Positions 8,786 through 17,164 of a stretch of 64,000 nucleotides of DNA are shown in pieces. The DNA is from Anaerolineales bacterium (GTDB lineage Bacteria; Chloroflexota; Anaerolineae; Anaerolineales; Villigracilaceae). Below the pieces are notes generated by a model. The model was not told the origin of the DNA and ran no database searches. It saw only the letters and a list, made by a program, of their open reading frames with translations. The stretch is from contig JABFSL010000058.1 in NCBI GenBank assembly GCA_013140605.1, forward strand, positions 20,397 to 84,396, written 5' to 3'. The number at the start of each line of letters is the position of its first letter. Within the stretch, counting starts at the first letter, position 1. Position numbers and translations under genes: made by a program.

Positions 8786-9969
8786 CAGCGCGTCTTCTCA
8801 AGCCGATAGTTGATTCCGTCCAAAAGGCAGAGTCAGCGCCCCAGCCGATGATCGAACTTCACGGCCTCGTCAAGCGCTTCAGCAATGCGGCGGGAGAGTT
8901 CACCGTCCTCAAAGGCGTGGACTTGACCATCAGGAGCGGCGAATTTGTTTCCATCGTTGGCAAATCGGGCAGTGGAAAATCAACGCTGTTGAATATGGTA
9001 ACGGGAATCGATCATCCCACCGAAGGCAGCGTGGTTGTGCATGGCACGGATATTTATACGGGTGTCACAGAAAGTCAGCGCTCACGTTGGCGTGGAAAGA
9101 ATTTGGGAATCGTTTTTCAATTCTTCCAGTTATTGCCCATGCTCACGCTGCTTGAAAACGTGATGCTCCCGATGGATTACGTAGACATGTACGATTTCGA
9201 TGAACGTCCCGCGCGAGCCATGGAGTTATTGACTCTGGTGGGCCTGGAAAAATTTGCGAACAAACTTCCCGTTTTGGTTTCAACTGGACAGCAGCAGCTC
9301 GCCGCCATTGCACGCGCCATGGCTTGTGACCCTCCCTTGCTGGTTGCGGATGAACCCACAGGAAATCTTGATACCCGCTCGGCAGATAAGATCATTCAAC
9401 TCTTCGAAGGATTTGTGGCACAAGGCAAAACCATTGTGATGGTTACGCACGACCCATCGTTGACATCACGTACCCATCGCAACATCATCATTTCTGATGG
9501 TGAGTTGATCAATGAGACCATATCAAAATCGCTTCCACAATTAAGACACCGCCACATGCTTGAGTTTACGAAGATCGTGGAAGAACATGTTTACCAGCCG
9601 CATGAGACCATCATCTCGCGCAATGGCAATGTGGATTACTTCTTCATGATCTGCAAAGGCGAAGTGGATGTGGTTTTGCAGGATAAGAAGAAAAAGGATC
9701 ACGTTATCTCACGCTTGCAAGCTGGCGAATTCTTTGGCGAAATCGAATTGTTGCGCGGCGGCAAATCCATTGCGAATGTACGTGCAGGCGATCAGCCTGT
9801 GGAAGTGCTGGCTCTTCCGCGTGAAGATTTTCTGCGTGTGATCAATGAATCTCCAATTACGGCTGAAGCCATCGGCAGGATCGTGCAAAAGCGATTGGAT
9901 GAGAAACAAATCGCAGACCAGAGATCGGAAACAAGTAGACAAGTGGACAAGAGACAAGCAGACAAGTAG
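8782..9969 (+). CDS. ABC ATPase fused to a C-terminal cyclic-nucleotide-binding-like domain
   Basis: Residues about 20-245 form an ABC ATPase with Walker A GKSGSGKST and Walker [13 protein letters not shown], but the signature is VSTGQQQ instead of LSGGQ. Residues about 250-375 form a cNMP-binding-like beta-barrel (GEFFGEIELL is the phosphate-binding cassette start). The cassette then reads RGGKSIANV where cNMP binders have a PRxA motif, so the phosphate-contacting arginine appears absent. A lytic or ion-channel role is not suggested; the fusion implies ligand or protein control of the exporter. The last residues (SRQVDKRQADK) come from a simple GACAAG repeat. It overlaps the first ATPase gene by 4 nt. 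Confidence 0.9.
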   Translation: MTARLLKPIVDSVQKAESAPQPMIELHGLVKRFSNAAGEFTVLKGVDLTIRSGEFVSIVGKSGSGKSTLLNMVTGIDHPTEGSVVVHGTDIYTGVTESQRSRWRGKNLGIVFQFFQLLPMLTLLENVMLPMDYVDMYDFDERPARAMELLTLVGLEKFANKLPVLVSTGQQQLAAIARAMACDPPLLVADEPTGNLDTRSADKIIQLFEGFVAQGKTIVMVTHDPSLTSRTHRNIIISDGELINETISKSLPQLRHRHMLEFTKIVEEHVYQPHETIISRNGNVDYFFMICKGEVDVVLQDKKKKDHVISRLQAGEFFGEIELLRGGKSIANVRAGDQPVEVLALPREDFLRVINESPITAEAIGRIVQKRLDEKQIADQRSETSRQVDKRQADK

Positions 9970-9999
9970 ACAAACACATCCTTTATCCTTCATCATTTT

Positions 10000-11889
10000 A
10001 TGACCGACCCACGCAAACTTCCGCAAGTGCTTTTTATCGAAGACAGCGACGAATCTCGTGCGCTGGTGCGGCGCTTGCTTGCGAATAAATATATCGTGCT
10101 TGAAGCCTCCGATCCGCTGGACGGGTTGCAGCTTGCCGAAGAGACTCATCCCAACTTGATCTTGCTGGACAATAATCTTCCACACATGTCGGGCAATGAA
10201 GCCGCTACACGCTTGAAGAAAATGCTGCCCGATACCCCAATTGTGGTTGTTTCTGGTGACCTTTCCGCTGGCGCGCGCGAACGTGCCCTGGCCGCGGGTG
10301 CGGTGGGATTTATCTCCAAGCCAATCGATGCTGATTTCATCGAGCAGGTGGATGCTTATCTCAACGGCAAAGTTGAAATATTGGAAGATGCCGAAAAATA
10401 TCTTCAAGCCTATCAGCAGGAATTGGTGGAACGCCTCGAAGGAAATATCCGCCAATTGAGCAATACGGTCGAGAAGAATAAGCATCTACTCCAGCAGAAC
10501 GAGCGCATGTTTTCCATGCTGGAACGCAGACATCGCCTGCTTGAAACTGCGGCGCGCGTCGGGCAGATGGTCACATCCATTCTTGATATCAATGACCTGT
10601 TGAAGTACGCGGTCAATATTATTTGCAGTGAATTCAATTTCTATTATTCGGGCATCTTTTTAGTATCTGATAATGGTGAGTGGGCCATCCTGCGCGCGGG
10701 ATATGCTTCTGCGGGACGCAAAATGATGGCTGAAAATTACCGCCTGCCTGTGGATGATAGATCCATGATCGGCAATTCGATCATTTCGCAGCAGGCGCAG
10801 ATCGCATTGGATGTGGCGGGACAGGAATCGCACTTTAAGAATCCGCTGTTACCGAATACGCGTTCTGAGATGGCATTGCCTTTGATCGTTCAGTCGAATG
10901 CGCTTGGCGCGTTGACTGTGCAAAGCGATCAACTCAATGCGTTTACAGAAGAGGACGTCACATCTTTGCAGGCGATGGCCGACCAAATTGCGATTGCCAT
11001 TAATAACGCGCAGTTGATGTTTAAGTTGGAAGCTGCCACCTCCGAGCTTGTGCGGACGAAAACCTTCGAAGCCATTGCCACCGCAACAGGCGAAGCGATC
11101 CATTGGGTGGGCAATAAGGCCGCGCCGATCCCCGGCAGTGTTCAGCGTGTGCGTGAGGATCTTATGTATCTGCTGGCGCTGGTTGGGCGAGTCGATGAGT
11201 CAGCTTTGGGAAATGATTCTTTGACAGTGGCAGTTCAAACGGTCAAAGAAGAAGCGCAGGCAAAAGGCATTGACCTGAATCAGGTCATCGTTGAGATGTC
11301 TGCCATGAAGCCGAATCGTCTGCGGACTTTGGTCAGTGTCGAATCATTGTTGGAAGATTTGGATATCATCGAGAACAGCGCGGTGACGATTCTCGATATT
11401 AAAGAAGGGCTGATCGGCCCTGCGCGTCAACGCAATGATGCGGCTGTTTCCTTGAGTGAAATGATTGCGGGTACGGTTACGAATATGGCTTTGCCTGATG
11501 GCGTGGTTGAGATGACTTGGGCTGAGAATATGCCCAATGCTTTTGTGGATGCGCGGCAGGTGGAGCAGGTCTTTAATAATTTGATCAAGAATTCGTGGGA
11601 GGCCATGTCGCAAACGCCTTCGCCGAAAATCGTTGTAATGGGGCAGCGTGACCGCGACCCGAATTTTGTCCTGGTCACGGTACAGGATAACGGCCCCGGC
11701 ATTCCGAAGGAAATTCAGGAAAAAATTTGGGTCTCATTTTTCACGACCAAAGGCGCAAGCGGCGGCACCGGGCTTGGCCTTTCGGCTTGTGTGCAAATCG
11801 TGAATCAACACGGCGGAAGTATTTCGTTGGAAAGTGAAGCAGGCAAAGGCGCAAAGTTTTCTGTGCGGCTGCCGGTTGAAAGAAATTAA
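10000..11889 (+). CDS. Hybrid sensor protein: REC-GAF-histidine kinase
   Basis: The 629-residue soluble protein starts with a receiver domain (acidic pair EDSDE near 15, phosphoacceptor D57 in LILLDNNLP, Lys in ISKPID near 107). A coiled linker (130-175) leads to a GAF domain (about 178-335, with NTRSEMALPL). The dimerisation helix carries EAIHWVGNK with H368 as the likely phosphorylated His, an unusual H-box also found in the kinase at 12412. The ATP domain has the N-box NNLIKNSWEA near 525, DNGPGIP, and GTGLGL. No TM helices are visible, so it senses a cytosolic signal. It lies inside the exporter operon. Confidence 0.88.
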   Translation: MTDPRKLPQVLFIEDSDESRALVRRLLANKYIVLEASDPLDGLQLAEETHPNLILLDNNLPHMSGNEAATRLKKMLPDTPIVVVSGDLSAGARERALAAGAVGFISKPIDADFIEQVDAYLNGKVEILEDAEKYLQAYQQELVERLEGNIRQLSNTVEKNKHLLQQNERMFSMLERRHRLLETAARVGQMVTSILDINDLLKYAVNIICSEFNFYYSGIFLVSDNGEWAILRAGYASAGRKMMAENYRLPVDDRSMIGNSIISQQAQIALDVAGQESHFKNPLLPNTRSEMALPLIVQSNALGALTVQSDQLNAFTEEDVTSLQAMADQIAIAINNAQLMFKLEAATSELVRTKTFEAIATATGEAIHWVGNKAAPIPGSVQRVREDLMYLLALVGRVDESALGNDSLTVAVQTVKEEAQAKGIDLNQVIVEMSAMKPNRLRTLVSVESLLEDLDIIENSAVTILDIKEGLIGPARQRNDAAVSLSEMIAGTVTNMALPDGVVEMTWAENMPNAFVDARQVEQVFNNLIKNSWEAMSQTPSPKIVVMGQRDRDPNFVLVTVQDNGPGIPKEIQEKIWVSFFTTKGASGGTGLGLSACVQIVNQHGGSISLESEAGKGAKFSVRLPVERN

Positions 11890-11922
11890 GACCTGACAGG
11901 TTTTCAAAACCTGTCAGGTCTC
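11889..11922. repeat. Near-perfect palindrome GACCTGACAGGTTTT / AAAACCTGTCAGGTC
   Basis: The arms are 15 bp with a 1-nt centre. There is no T-run after the stem, so it is more likely a repeat or mRNA processing/stability hairpin than a strong terminator; the operon continues downstream. Confidence 0.65.
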
Positions 11923-11942
11923 ATTAAAAATTTGGAGGCTGA

Positions 11943-12326
11943 ATGACAACAGTTCTTTTGGTGGATGATGAAAAGTTGATCCAGCGCAGTCTGGAGAAAA
12001 CGCTTTTGCGCGCGGGCTTCGATGTGCTGACGGCTGCAGATTGCAAAAGCGGAAGCGAACTCTTCACGCAGAATATCGGCGAAGTAAGCATTGCCGTATT
12101 GGATTTGAACATGCCGGGCTTTGACGGCACTCCCAAAACCGGTGCGGGTCTCGACCTGTTGGATGATCTGAAAAAACAAAAAGCCGACCTGCCCGTTGTG
12201 ATCCTCACCGCGTACGATGAAGTGACCAAGGCCAAAGACTCGGTCTCGCGCGGCGCGAATGCCTTCTTTGTAAAGGGGCGCGAACAGGGGCTGGTTGAGT
12301 TGATTCAAAAAATATTGAGTGAATAG
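11943..12326 (+). CDS. Single-domain response regulator
   Basis: The 127-residue protein is a lone receiver domain: acidic residues in VDDEK near 7-11, phosphoacceptor D54 in AVLDLNMPG, the Thr in VILTAYDE near 89, and Lys in FFVKG near 112. It has no output domain, so it may shuttle phosphate between the two flanking kinases (as Spo0F/CheY do) or act by binding a partner such as the ABC-cNBD protein; both are inference. GGAGG lies 4 nt before the ATG. An insertion-like DGTPKTGAGLD loop after the phosphorylation site is slightly longer than usual. Confidence 0.9.
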   Translation: MTTVLLVDDEKLIQRSLEKTLLRAGFDVLTAADCKSGSELFTQNIGEVSIAVLDLNMPGFDGTPKTGAGLDLLDDLKKQKADLPVVILTAYDEVTKAKDSVSRGANAFFVKGREQGLVELIQKILSE

Positions 12327-12346
12327 ACCCTAAAAGTTTTGATCCA

Positions 12347-12383
12347 ACCCTGAAAGGTTTTATAGCATAGAAACCTTTAGGGT
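12347..12383. repeat. Intergenic hairpin ACCCTGAAAGGTTT / AAACCTTTAGGGT
   Basis: The imperfect stem is preceded by a partial third copy of the arm (ACCCTAAAAGTTTT at 12327). It lies between the response regulator and the next kinase gene and has no T-run. Confidence 0.55.
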
Positions 12384-12411
12384 CTTCATGCAAAATTAAA
12401 AAGAGGAATCC

Positions 12412-14487
12412 ATGACAAACGATACGCATAGCGAGCGACATGCAAAATTATTGAAGGCTGCGGCGCGCGCCGCCAAGAACATCACAACCATTCTCGATCC
12501 GTATGAATTGCTCCAACGCACGGTTGACATCATCTGCGATGAATTTGGTTTTTATTACGCGGGCGTTTTCTTTCTTGATGACGCGAAGCAATACGCGGTC
12601 TTGAAGGCTGGGCGCGGCGAAGCTGGCAGGCGGATGGTCAATGTGGAACATAAACTCGCAGTGGGGGGCAACTCGATGATCGGCGCGAGCATTGCCAACC
12701 GTCAGGGGCGCATCGCTCTTGACGTTGGGACTGAAGCGGTTTTCTTTGAGAATCCCGACCTCCCAAACACCCGCTCCGAAATGGCGCTTCCGTTGATCGT
12801 TGGTGACGATGTCATCGGCGCGTTGACCGTGCAATCCACAGAAGAGGCTGCATTTCACGATGAGGATATTGCCGCTTTGCAAACCATGGCGGATCAGCTT
12901 GCGATTGCCATTCAAAATTCAAATTTGCATCGTCAGGCAGAACGCCGCTCGCGTTTATTGAAAGCCGCGAACCGTGTTGGCAAGGAAGTCACATCCATTT
13001 TGGATCTTGAAGAACTTCTTCCGCATACGGTCAATATTATTTGCGAAGCATATGGACTGTATTACGCTGGCGTGTTCCTTGTGGACGCGGCAGGCGAGTA
13101 CGCTGTCCTGCGCGCTGGGTACGGCAAAGCTGGCAAGGCGATGGTGGCTGAAGGTCACAAACTTAAGATCGGAACGGAGTCCATGATCGGCGCATGTATT
13201 GCGATGGGTGAAGCGCGCATCGCATTGGATGTGGGCGAGGAACGAGTCCATTTCAAGAATCCGCATTTGCCGCATACCCGTTCTGAAATGGCATTGCCAT
13301 TAATTTATGCAGGCAAGGCATTGGGCGCGGTCACGATCCAAAGCTCGGAGGAACATGCCTTCAGCGAAGATGACATCACGACCTTGCTCACCATGGCTGA
13401 GCATCTTGCTGTTGCGATTAATAACGCGAACCTGATCAATGAACTTAAGGAAGCGCATAACGAGATTCTGCGCAACAAAGTTTTCGAGGCGCTGACGACT
13501 GCCTCCACTGAGGCCATTCATTGGATTGGCAACAAGACACTTCCCATCTCGTTGACCGTCTCCCGCTTGCAGGAAGAAATTGCCGAAGGCCAGGTTGACC
13601 TTGACTCTTTGAAGGAAGATTTGGAAATGATCTCCGAAAGCGCGGCGCAGATCATTCAAGTTAAGGAACAGCTGATCGGTGCGGTGCGTGAAATGAAGCC
13701 GCGTCCAGTCCTGTTTGCAGATGCGTTACAGACAGCCATCCGTCAGCGCGATTTGGCGGAGAATATATTCAAGGTTCAAATTGACCCGGCCGCAGCCTAT
13801 GTCATTGCTGACAGCACACAACTTGTCCGCGCGCTTGGGAATATTTTACAGAACGCTGTCGAAGCGGGTGCGAAATCTATAAAAATCAGCACACATCCCA
13901 CCGAGGAACGCGGCATTCTTGAAGTGGTCATTGAAGATGATGGCTCAGGCATGAGCGAAGATGTGATGCAAAAAGCCTGGTCACCATTCTTCACAACTCG
14001 CGGAGTAGCTCATCACGGACTTGGCCTTCCCGCGGCCATGCACGTTGTCTCGCAATCACAGGGACATATCACACTCGTCAGCGAAGAAGGTAAAGGCACG
14101 ACAGTCGCCATGTTCATGCCCAGAGTCCATGCGAATGATGAACCTGTTGAAGCTGGGAATGTAAAAAACATTTTATTGATCGATGATAACGATGATTGGG
14201 CAAATCTTTTTGCCGAATTGCTCAAGGGAACAAAAGTGAAATTGACCCAATCCACAGACCTGGGCAAATTTCCAGCCGCCGATCTGATCCTTGTGGATGA
14301 ACATATCGCTTCTGTTGCATTGATGGATGTGCTGGCCGCGATTTCAAAAGCAGGTCTTGCCTCGAAGACAGTCATCCTCACCTCCGCGATCAACCCTGAA
14401 CGTGTGACACAGTTCCTGCGTCATGGTGCCAAGGATGTGACCGTGAAGCCGTACTCTGGCGGGGAAGTAAGCGAATTATTGAAGTAG
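12412..14487 (+). CDS. Hybrid sensor kinase: GAF-GAF-histidine kinase-REC
   Basis: This 691-residue cytosolic protein has two GAF domains that are clear duplicates of each other (about 8-170 and 175-345; both hold a TRSEMALPL motif). The phosphoacceptor helix has EAIHWIGNK with H370, matching the unusual H-box of the kinase at 10000. The ATPase domain shows the N-box GNILQNAVEAG, EDDGSGMSEDV, FFTT and HHGLGL. A C-terminal receiver (about 577-691) has IDDNDD, the acceptor Asp in LILVDEHI, and VKPY. It could take part in a phosphorelay with the neighbouring REC proteins. The Shine-Dalgarno AGAGGA precedes the ATG. Confidence 0.88.
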   Translation: MTNDTHSERHAKLLKAAARAAKNITTILDPYELLQRTVDIICDEFGFYYAGVFFLDDAKQYAVLKAGRGEAGRRMVNVEHKLAVGGNSMIGASIANRQGRIALDVGTEAVFFENPDLPNTRSEMALPLIVGDDVIGALTVQSTEEAAFHDEDIAALQTMADQLAIAIQNSNLHRQAERRSRLLKAANRVGKEVTSILDLEELLPHTVNIICEAYGLYYAGVFLVDAAGEYAVLRAGYGKAGKAMVAEGHKLKIGTESMIGACIAMGEARIALDVGEERVHFKNPHLPHTRSEMALPLIYAGKALGAVTIQSSEEHAFSEDDITTLLTMAEHLAVAINNANLINELKEAHNEILRNKVFEALTTASTEAIHWIGNKTLPISLTVSRLQEEIAEGQVDLDSLKEDLEMISESAAQIIQVKEQLIGAVREMKPRPVLFADALQTAIRQRDLAENIFKVQIDPAAAYVIADSTQLVRALGNILQNAVEAGAKSIKISTHPTEERGILEVVIEDDGSGMSEDVMQKAWSPFFTTRGVAHHGLGLPAAMHVVSQSQGHITLVSEEGKGTTVAMFMPRVHANDEPVEAGNVKNILLIDDNDDWANLFAELLKGTKVKLTQSTDLGKFPAADLILVDEHIASVALMDVLAAISKAGLASKTVILTSAINPERVTQFLRHGAKDVTVKPYSGGEVSELLK

Positions 14488-14491
14488 GATA

Positions 14492-14566
14492 ACCCTCATC
14501 CCCAACCCTTCCCCCAGAGGGGGGAAGGGAGTCCCCTCTCCCTTTGGGAGAGGGCTAGGGTGAGGG
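14492..14566. repeat. Intergenic palindrome ACCCTCATCCCC ... GGTGAGGG
   Basis: A 75-bp C-rich to G-rich palindrome with inner arms CCCTTCCCCC/GGGGGAAGGG and CCCCTCTCCC/GGGAGAGGG. Repeats of this type are dispersed in many bacterial genomes. It separates the kinase and permease genes. Confidence 0.65.
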
Positions 14567-14576
14567 AAAGGATTTT

Positions 14577-17009
14577 ATGCGACCAAGATGGCGTAAGGTA
14601 ATACACGATCTACTGGATAACAAGGCACGCACACTGCTGGTGGTATTTTCCATTGCGGTGGGCGTATTTTCCATTGGAGTGATCTCTGGCGCATACCAGA
14701 TCATTTCCACTGATATGAGCGCTTCCTACGCTGCGAACAATCCGTCGAATGTTGAACTGCGCACCTTGAACTTTGATGATGACGTGCTTGCGTCCATAAA
14801 AAATTCAAAAGGTGTCGAAGGTGCGGAGGCCCGCCGCGTATTTAATATCCGAATGCGCGCGGCCGGTACGGACAAATGGACAGCCTTCGATATGGTGGCG
14901 TTTAACGACTTCGAGAAAAACTCCATTAATTTGTTGACACCGATCGAAGGCAGGAATATTCCCGATAAACGGGAAGTGGTGCTTGAGCTCAATGCGCTGG
15001 ATCATATCGATGCGCAGGTTGGCGATACGGTCGAGTTTCAATTGCAGGATGGCTCGCTCAAGACCATGATCGTTGTGGGTGTGGTGCAGGATACCGCCAT
15101 GGGCGCAGGTGACTTTTTAGCATCACCCTATGGCTATATTTCCATGGATACCCTGCAATATCTTCAACAGCCTGATTCGTATAACCGCGCTTATGTTACG
15201 GTCGGAGCTGGCGGAGATGATATTTTCCACATCCGCGAGGTGGGCGCGGAATTAAAAGATAAGTTGGAAAAGAACGGCACATTGGTTGTCCGCACGCGTT
15301 ATGCGATGACTCATGAGCATCCACTGGCGAGTACGGTCAATGCCATTCTTGGTATTTTGATGGCGCTGGGAATTTTGATCGTATTCCTTTCCAGTTCATT
15401 GATCGCAAATACATTAAGCGCTTTGCTTACCCAACACCTGCGTCACATCGGCGTGATCAAATTAGTGGGCGGACGCAGAACGCAGGTGCTTGTAATGTAC
15501 CTTGCGTTGATCATGGCGTTCGGCGTGCTCGCATTACTCATTGCCGTTCCGCTTGGCGGGCAGGGCGCGTATGGACTGGCTCTCTTTATTTCGAGTCAGT
15601 TGAATTTTAATATCCTTGGTTATCGAATTGTGCCGATGGCGTTGGCGATCCAGATCGCGGTGGGATTGTTGGTTCCGCTCGTGGCGGGACTCGCGCCCGT
15701 GATCAATGGTTCACGCATCACGGTTTTACGCGCTCTCAGCGGCGATCTGACCGGGGACGAGAATCAACCCCACAGTCAGCATGAGGCGCGTATCAGTTGG
15801 TTTGATTGGATGATGATTCGTCTGACGCGAATCCTCGCATCAAGGGGAATCCACTTCCCACGGCCATTCATCATCTCTTTGAGAAACACGTTCCGTCGCC
15901 GCGGACGGTTGGTCCTGACCCTGTTTACATTGACCATGGGCGGGGCGATCTTTATCGCAGTGTTTAATGTCCGCACCACGTTGCATGATTACATTGGCGC
16001 AATCGGTAAATATTTTGCCGCCGATATTTCGCTTGATTTCGATCAGCCATATCGGCTGCGTGAGATCAAACAAATGCTTGGGCAGGTGGATGGCATTGTG
16101 GATATGGAAGGCTGGCAGTTCGTCAGCGGTGAGCTGTTGGATGAAAATGGCCTTGTGTTGGAGAATATCAACATCTTTGCCCCGCCCGCTGACAGCACGC
16201 TGATTCAGCCCATCCTTGTGGCGGGACGCTGGCTGCGCGCTGATGATGTGCGCAAACTGGCGATGAGCGAAGCCGCTTTGGGTTATTTCCCAAATATCAA
16301 ACCCGGTGATCATGTGAAGCTAAAGATCAATGGCCGTGAAGAGGATTGGGAAGTGATTGGCCTCTTCAAGTTTGTGGATCGCGAAGGTGTGTTGGCCTAC
16401 TCTCCGTATGAATATATTTCGCAGATGAATAATCTTGCGAATCAATCCTATTCATTCCGTTTGGTGACCGAGGGTCATGATAGAGCCTATCAGGATGCGA
16501 AAGCCGAGGAGCTGGACGTATTCTTCCGCCAGCACGGATTCAATGTGCGTGTTGCCGAGGCGGGACGCGCATCACTGGATACGGCGGTGGAGAGTTTGGA
16601 TACGCTGGTGGTATTCCTGCTCATCATGGCGATCCTGACTGCGGTTGTAGGCGCAATGGGGTTGACTGGCACAATGGGCATGAACGTTTTGGAACGCACA
16701 CGCGAGATCGGAATTATGCGCGCCATTGGCGCAGATGACCGCGCTGTGATGCGGACGGTTATTGCCGAAGGATTTGTGATCGGATTCATGTCGTTTGTGT
16801 TGGCGATCATTCTGTCCATTCCGTTTACGTATCTGCTTTCAACAATTGTCAGCCTGGCAGTTTTTGAAACGCCCATTGATGTGATCTTCACTTTCACTGG
16901 TTATGGAATTTGGTTTGGTCTGGTATTGGTGCTTTCCGTGGTGGCTTCCATTTTGCCTGCGCGTAACGCGGCAAGATTAACCATTCGGGAAGTTTTGGCG
17001 TACGAATAA
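14577..17009 (+). CDS. FtsX/MacB-type ABC transporter permease
   Basis: The 810-residue protein has an N-terminal TM helix (about 17-40), a large extracytoplasmic domain (about 45-260), three TM helices (about 265-290, 315-345 and 355-380), then a repeat of the same plan in the second half with a TM near 450, an extracytoplasmic domain, and three C-terminal TM helices (about 680-705, 735-760 and 780-800). The segment LERTREIGIMRAIGA near 708 is the coupling signature of the FtsX fold. Two fused FtsX units in one chain match the LolC-like or macrolide-exporter permeases of monoderms. The two ATPases and the HlyD lipoprotein in the operon are its probable partners. Confidence 0.92.
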   Translation: MRPRWRKVIHDLLDNKARTLLVVFSIAVGVFSIGVISGAYQIISTDMSASYAANNPSNVELRTLNFDDDVLASIKNSKGVEGAEARRVFNIRMRAAGTDKWTAFDMVAFNDFEKNSINLLTPIEGRNIPDKREVVLELNALDHIDAQVGDTVEFQLQDGSLKTMIVVGVVQDTAMGAGDFLASPYGYISMDTLQYLQQPDSYNRAYVTVGAGGDDIFHIREVGAELKDKLEKNGTLVVRTRYAMTHEHPLASTVNAILGILMALGILIVFLSSSLIANTLSALLTQHLRHIGVIKLVGGRRTQVLVMYLALIMAFGVLALLIAVPLGGQGAYGLALFISSQLNFNILGYRIVPMALAIQIAVGLLVPLVAGLAPVINGSRITVLRALSGDLTGDENQPHSQHEARISWFDWMMIRLTRILASRGIHFPRPFIISLRNTFRRRGRLVLTLFTLTMGGAIFIAVFNVRTTLHDYIGAIGKYFAADISLDFDQPYRLREIKQMLGQVDGIVDMEGWQFVSGELLDENGLVLENINIFAPPADSTLIQPILVAGRWLRADDVRKLAMSEAALGYFPNIKPGDHVKLKINGREEDWEVIGLFKFVDREGVLAYSPYEYISQMNNLANQSYSFRLVTEGHDRAYQDAKAEELDVFFRQHGFNVRVAEAGRASLDTAVESLDTLVVFLLIMAILTAVVGAMGLTGTMGMNVLERTREIGIMRAIGADDRAVMRTVIAEGFVIGFMSFVLAIILSIPFTYLLSTIVSLAVFETPIDVIFTFTGYGIWFGLVLVLSVVASILPARNAARLTIREVLAYE

Positions 17010-17017
17010 ATTATCAT

Positions 17018-17142
17018 CGTCATTGCGAGGAGGGTGATTTTCCCGACGACACTTGCGCCGCACGCCAGTGCAGGTGAGCAATCCCCAATTCAATGAGGAG
17101 ATTGCTTCGTCGCGAAGAACAAAAGCGCTCCTCGCAATGACG
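17018..17142. repeat. Large palindromic repeat (GTCATTGCGAGG family) with a nested 27-bp insert
   Basis: The outer arms CGTCATTGCGAGGAG / CTCCTCGCAATGACG enclose GCAATC...GATTGCTTCGTCG. Between CCCGACGA and AGCAATC sits the 27-bp CACTTGCGCC element (17050-17076), which is absent from the copy at 23576. Confidence 0.8.
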
Positions 17143-17164
17143 GAATCATGACAAGAAGGTAAAA

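Noticed and set aside
9709..10485. 258-residue minus-strand ORF opposite the ABC-cNBD and REC-GAF genes
   Set aside because: It is antisense to two well-supported genes and has no recognisable domain or ribosome site.
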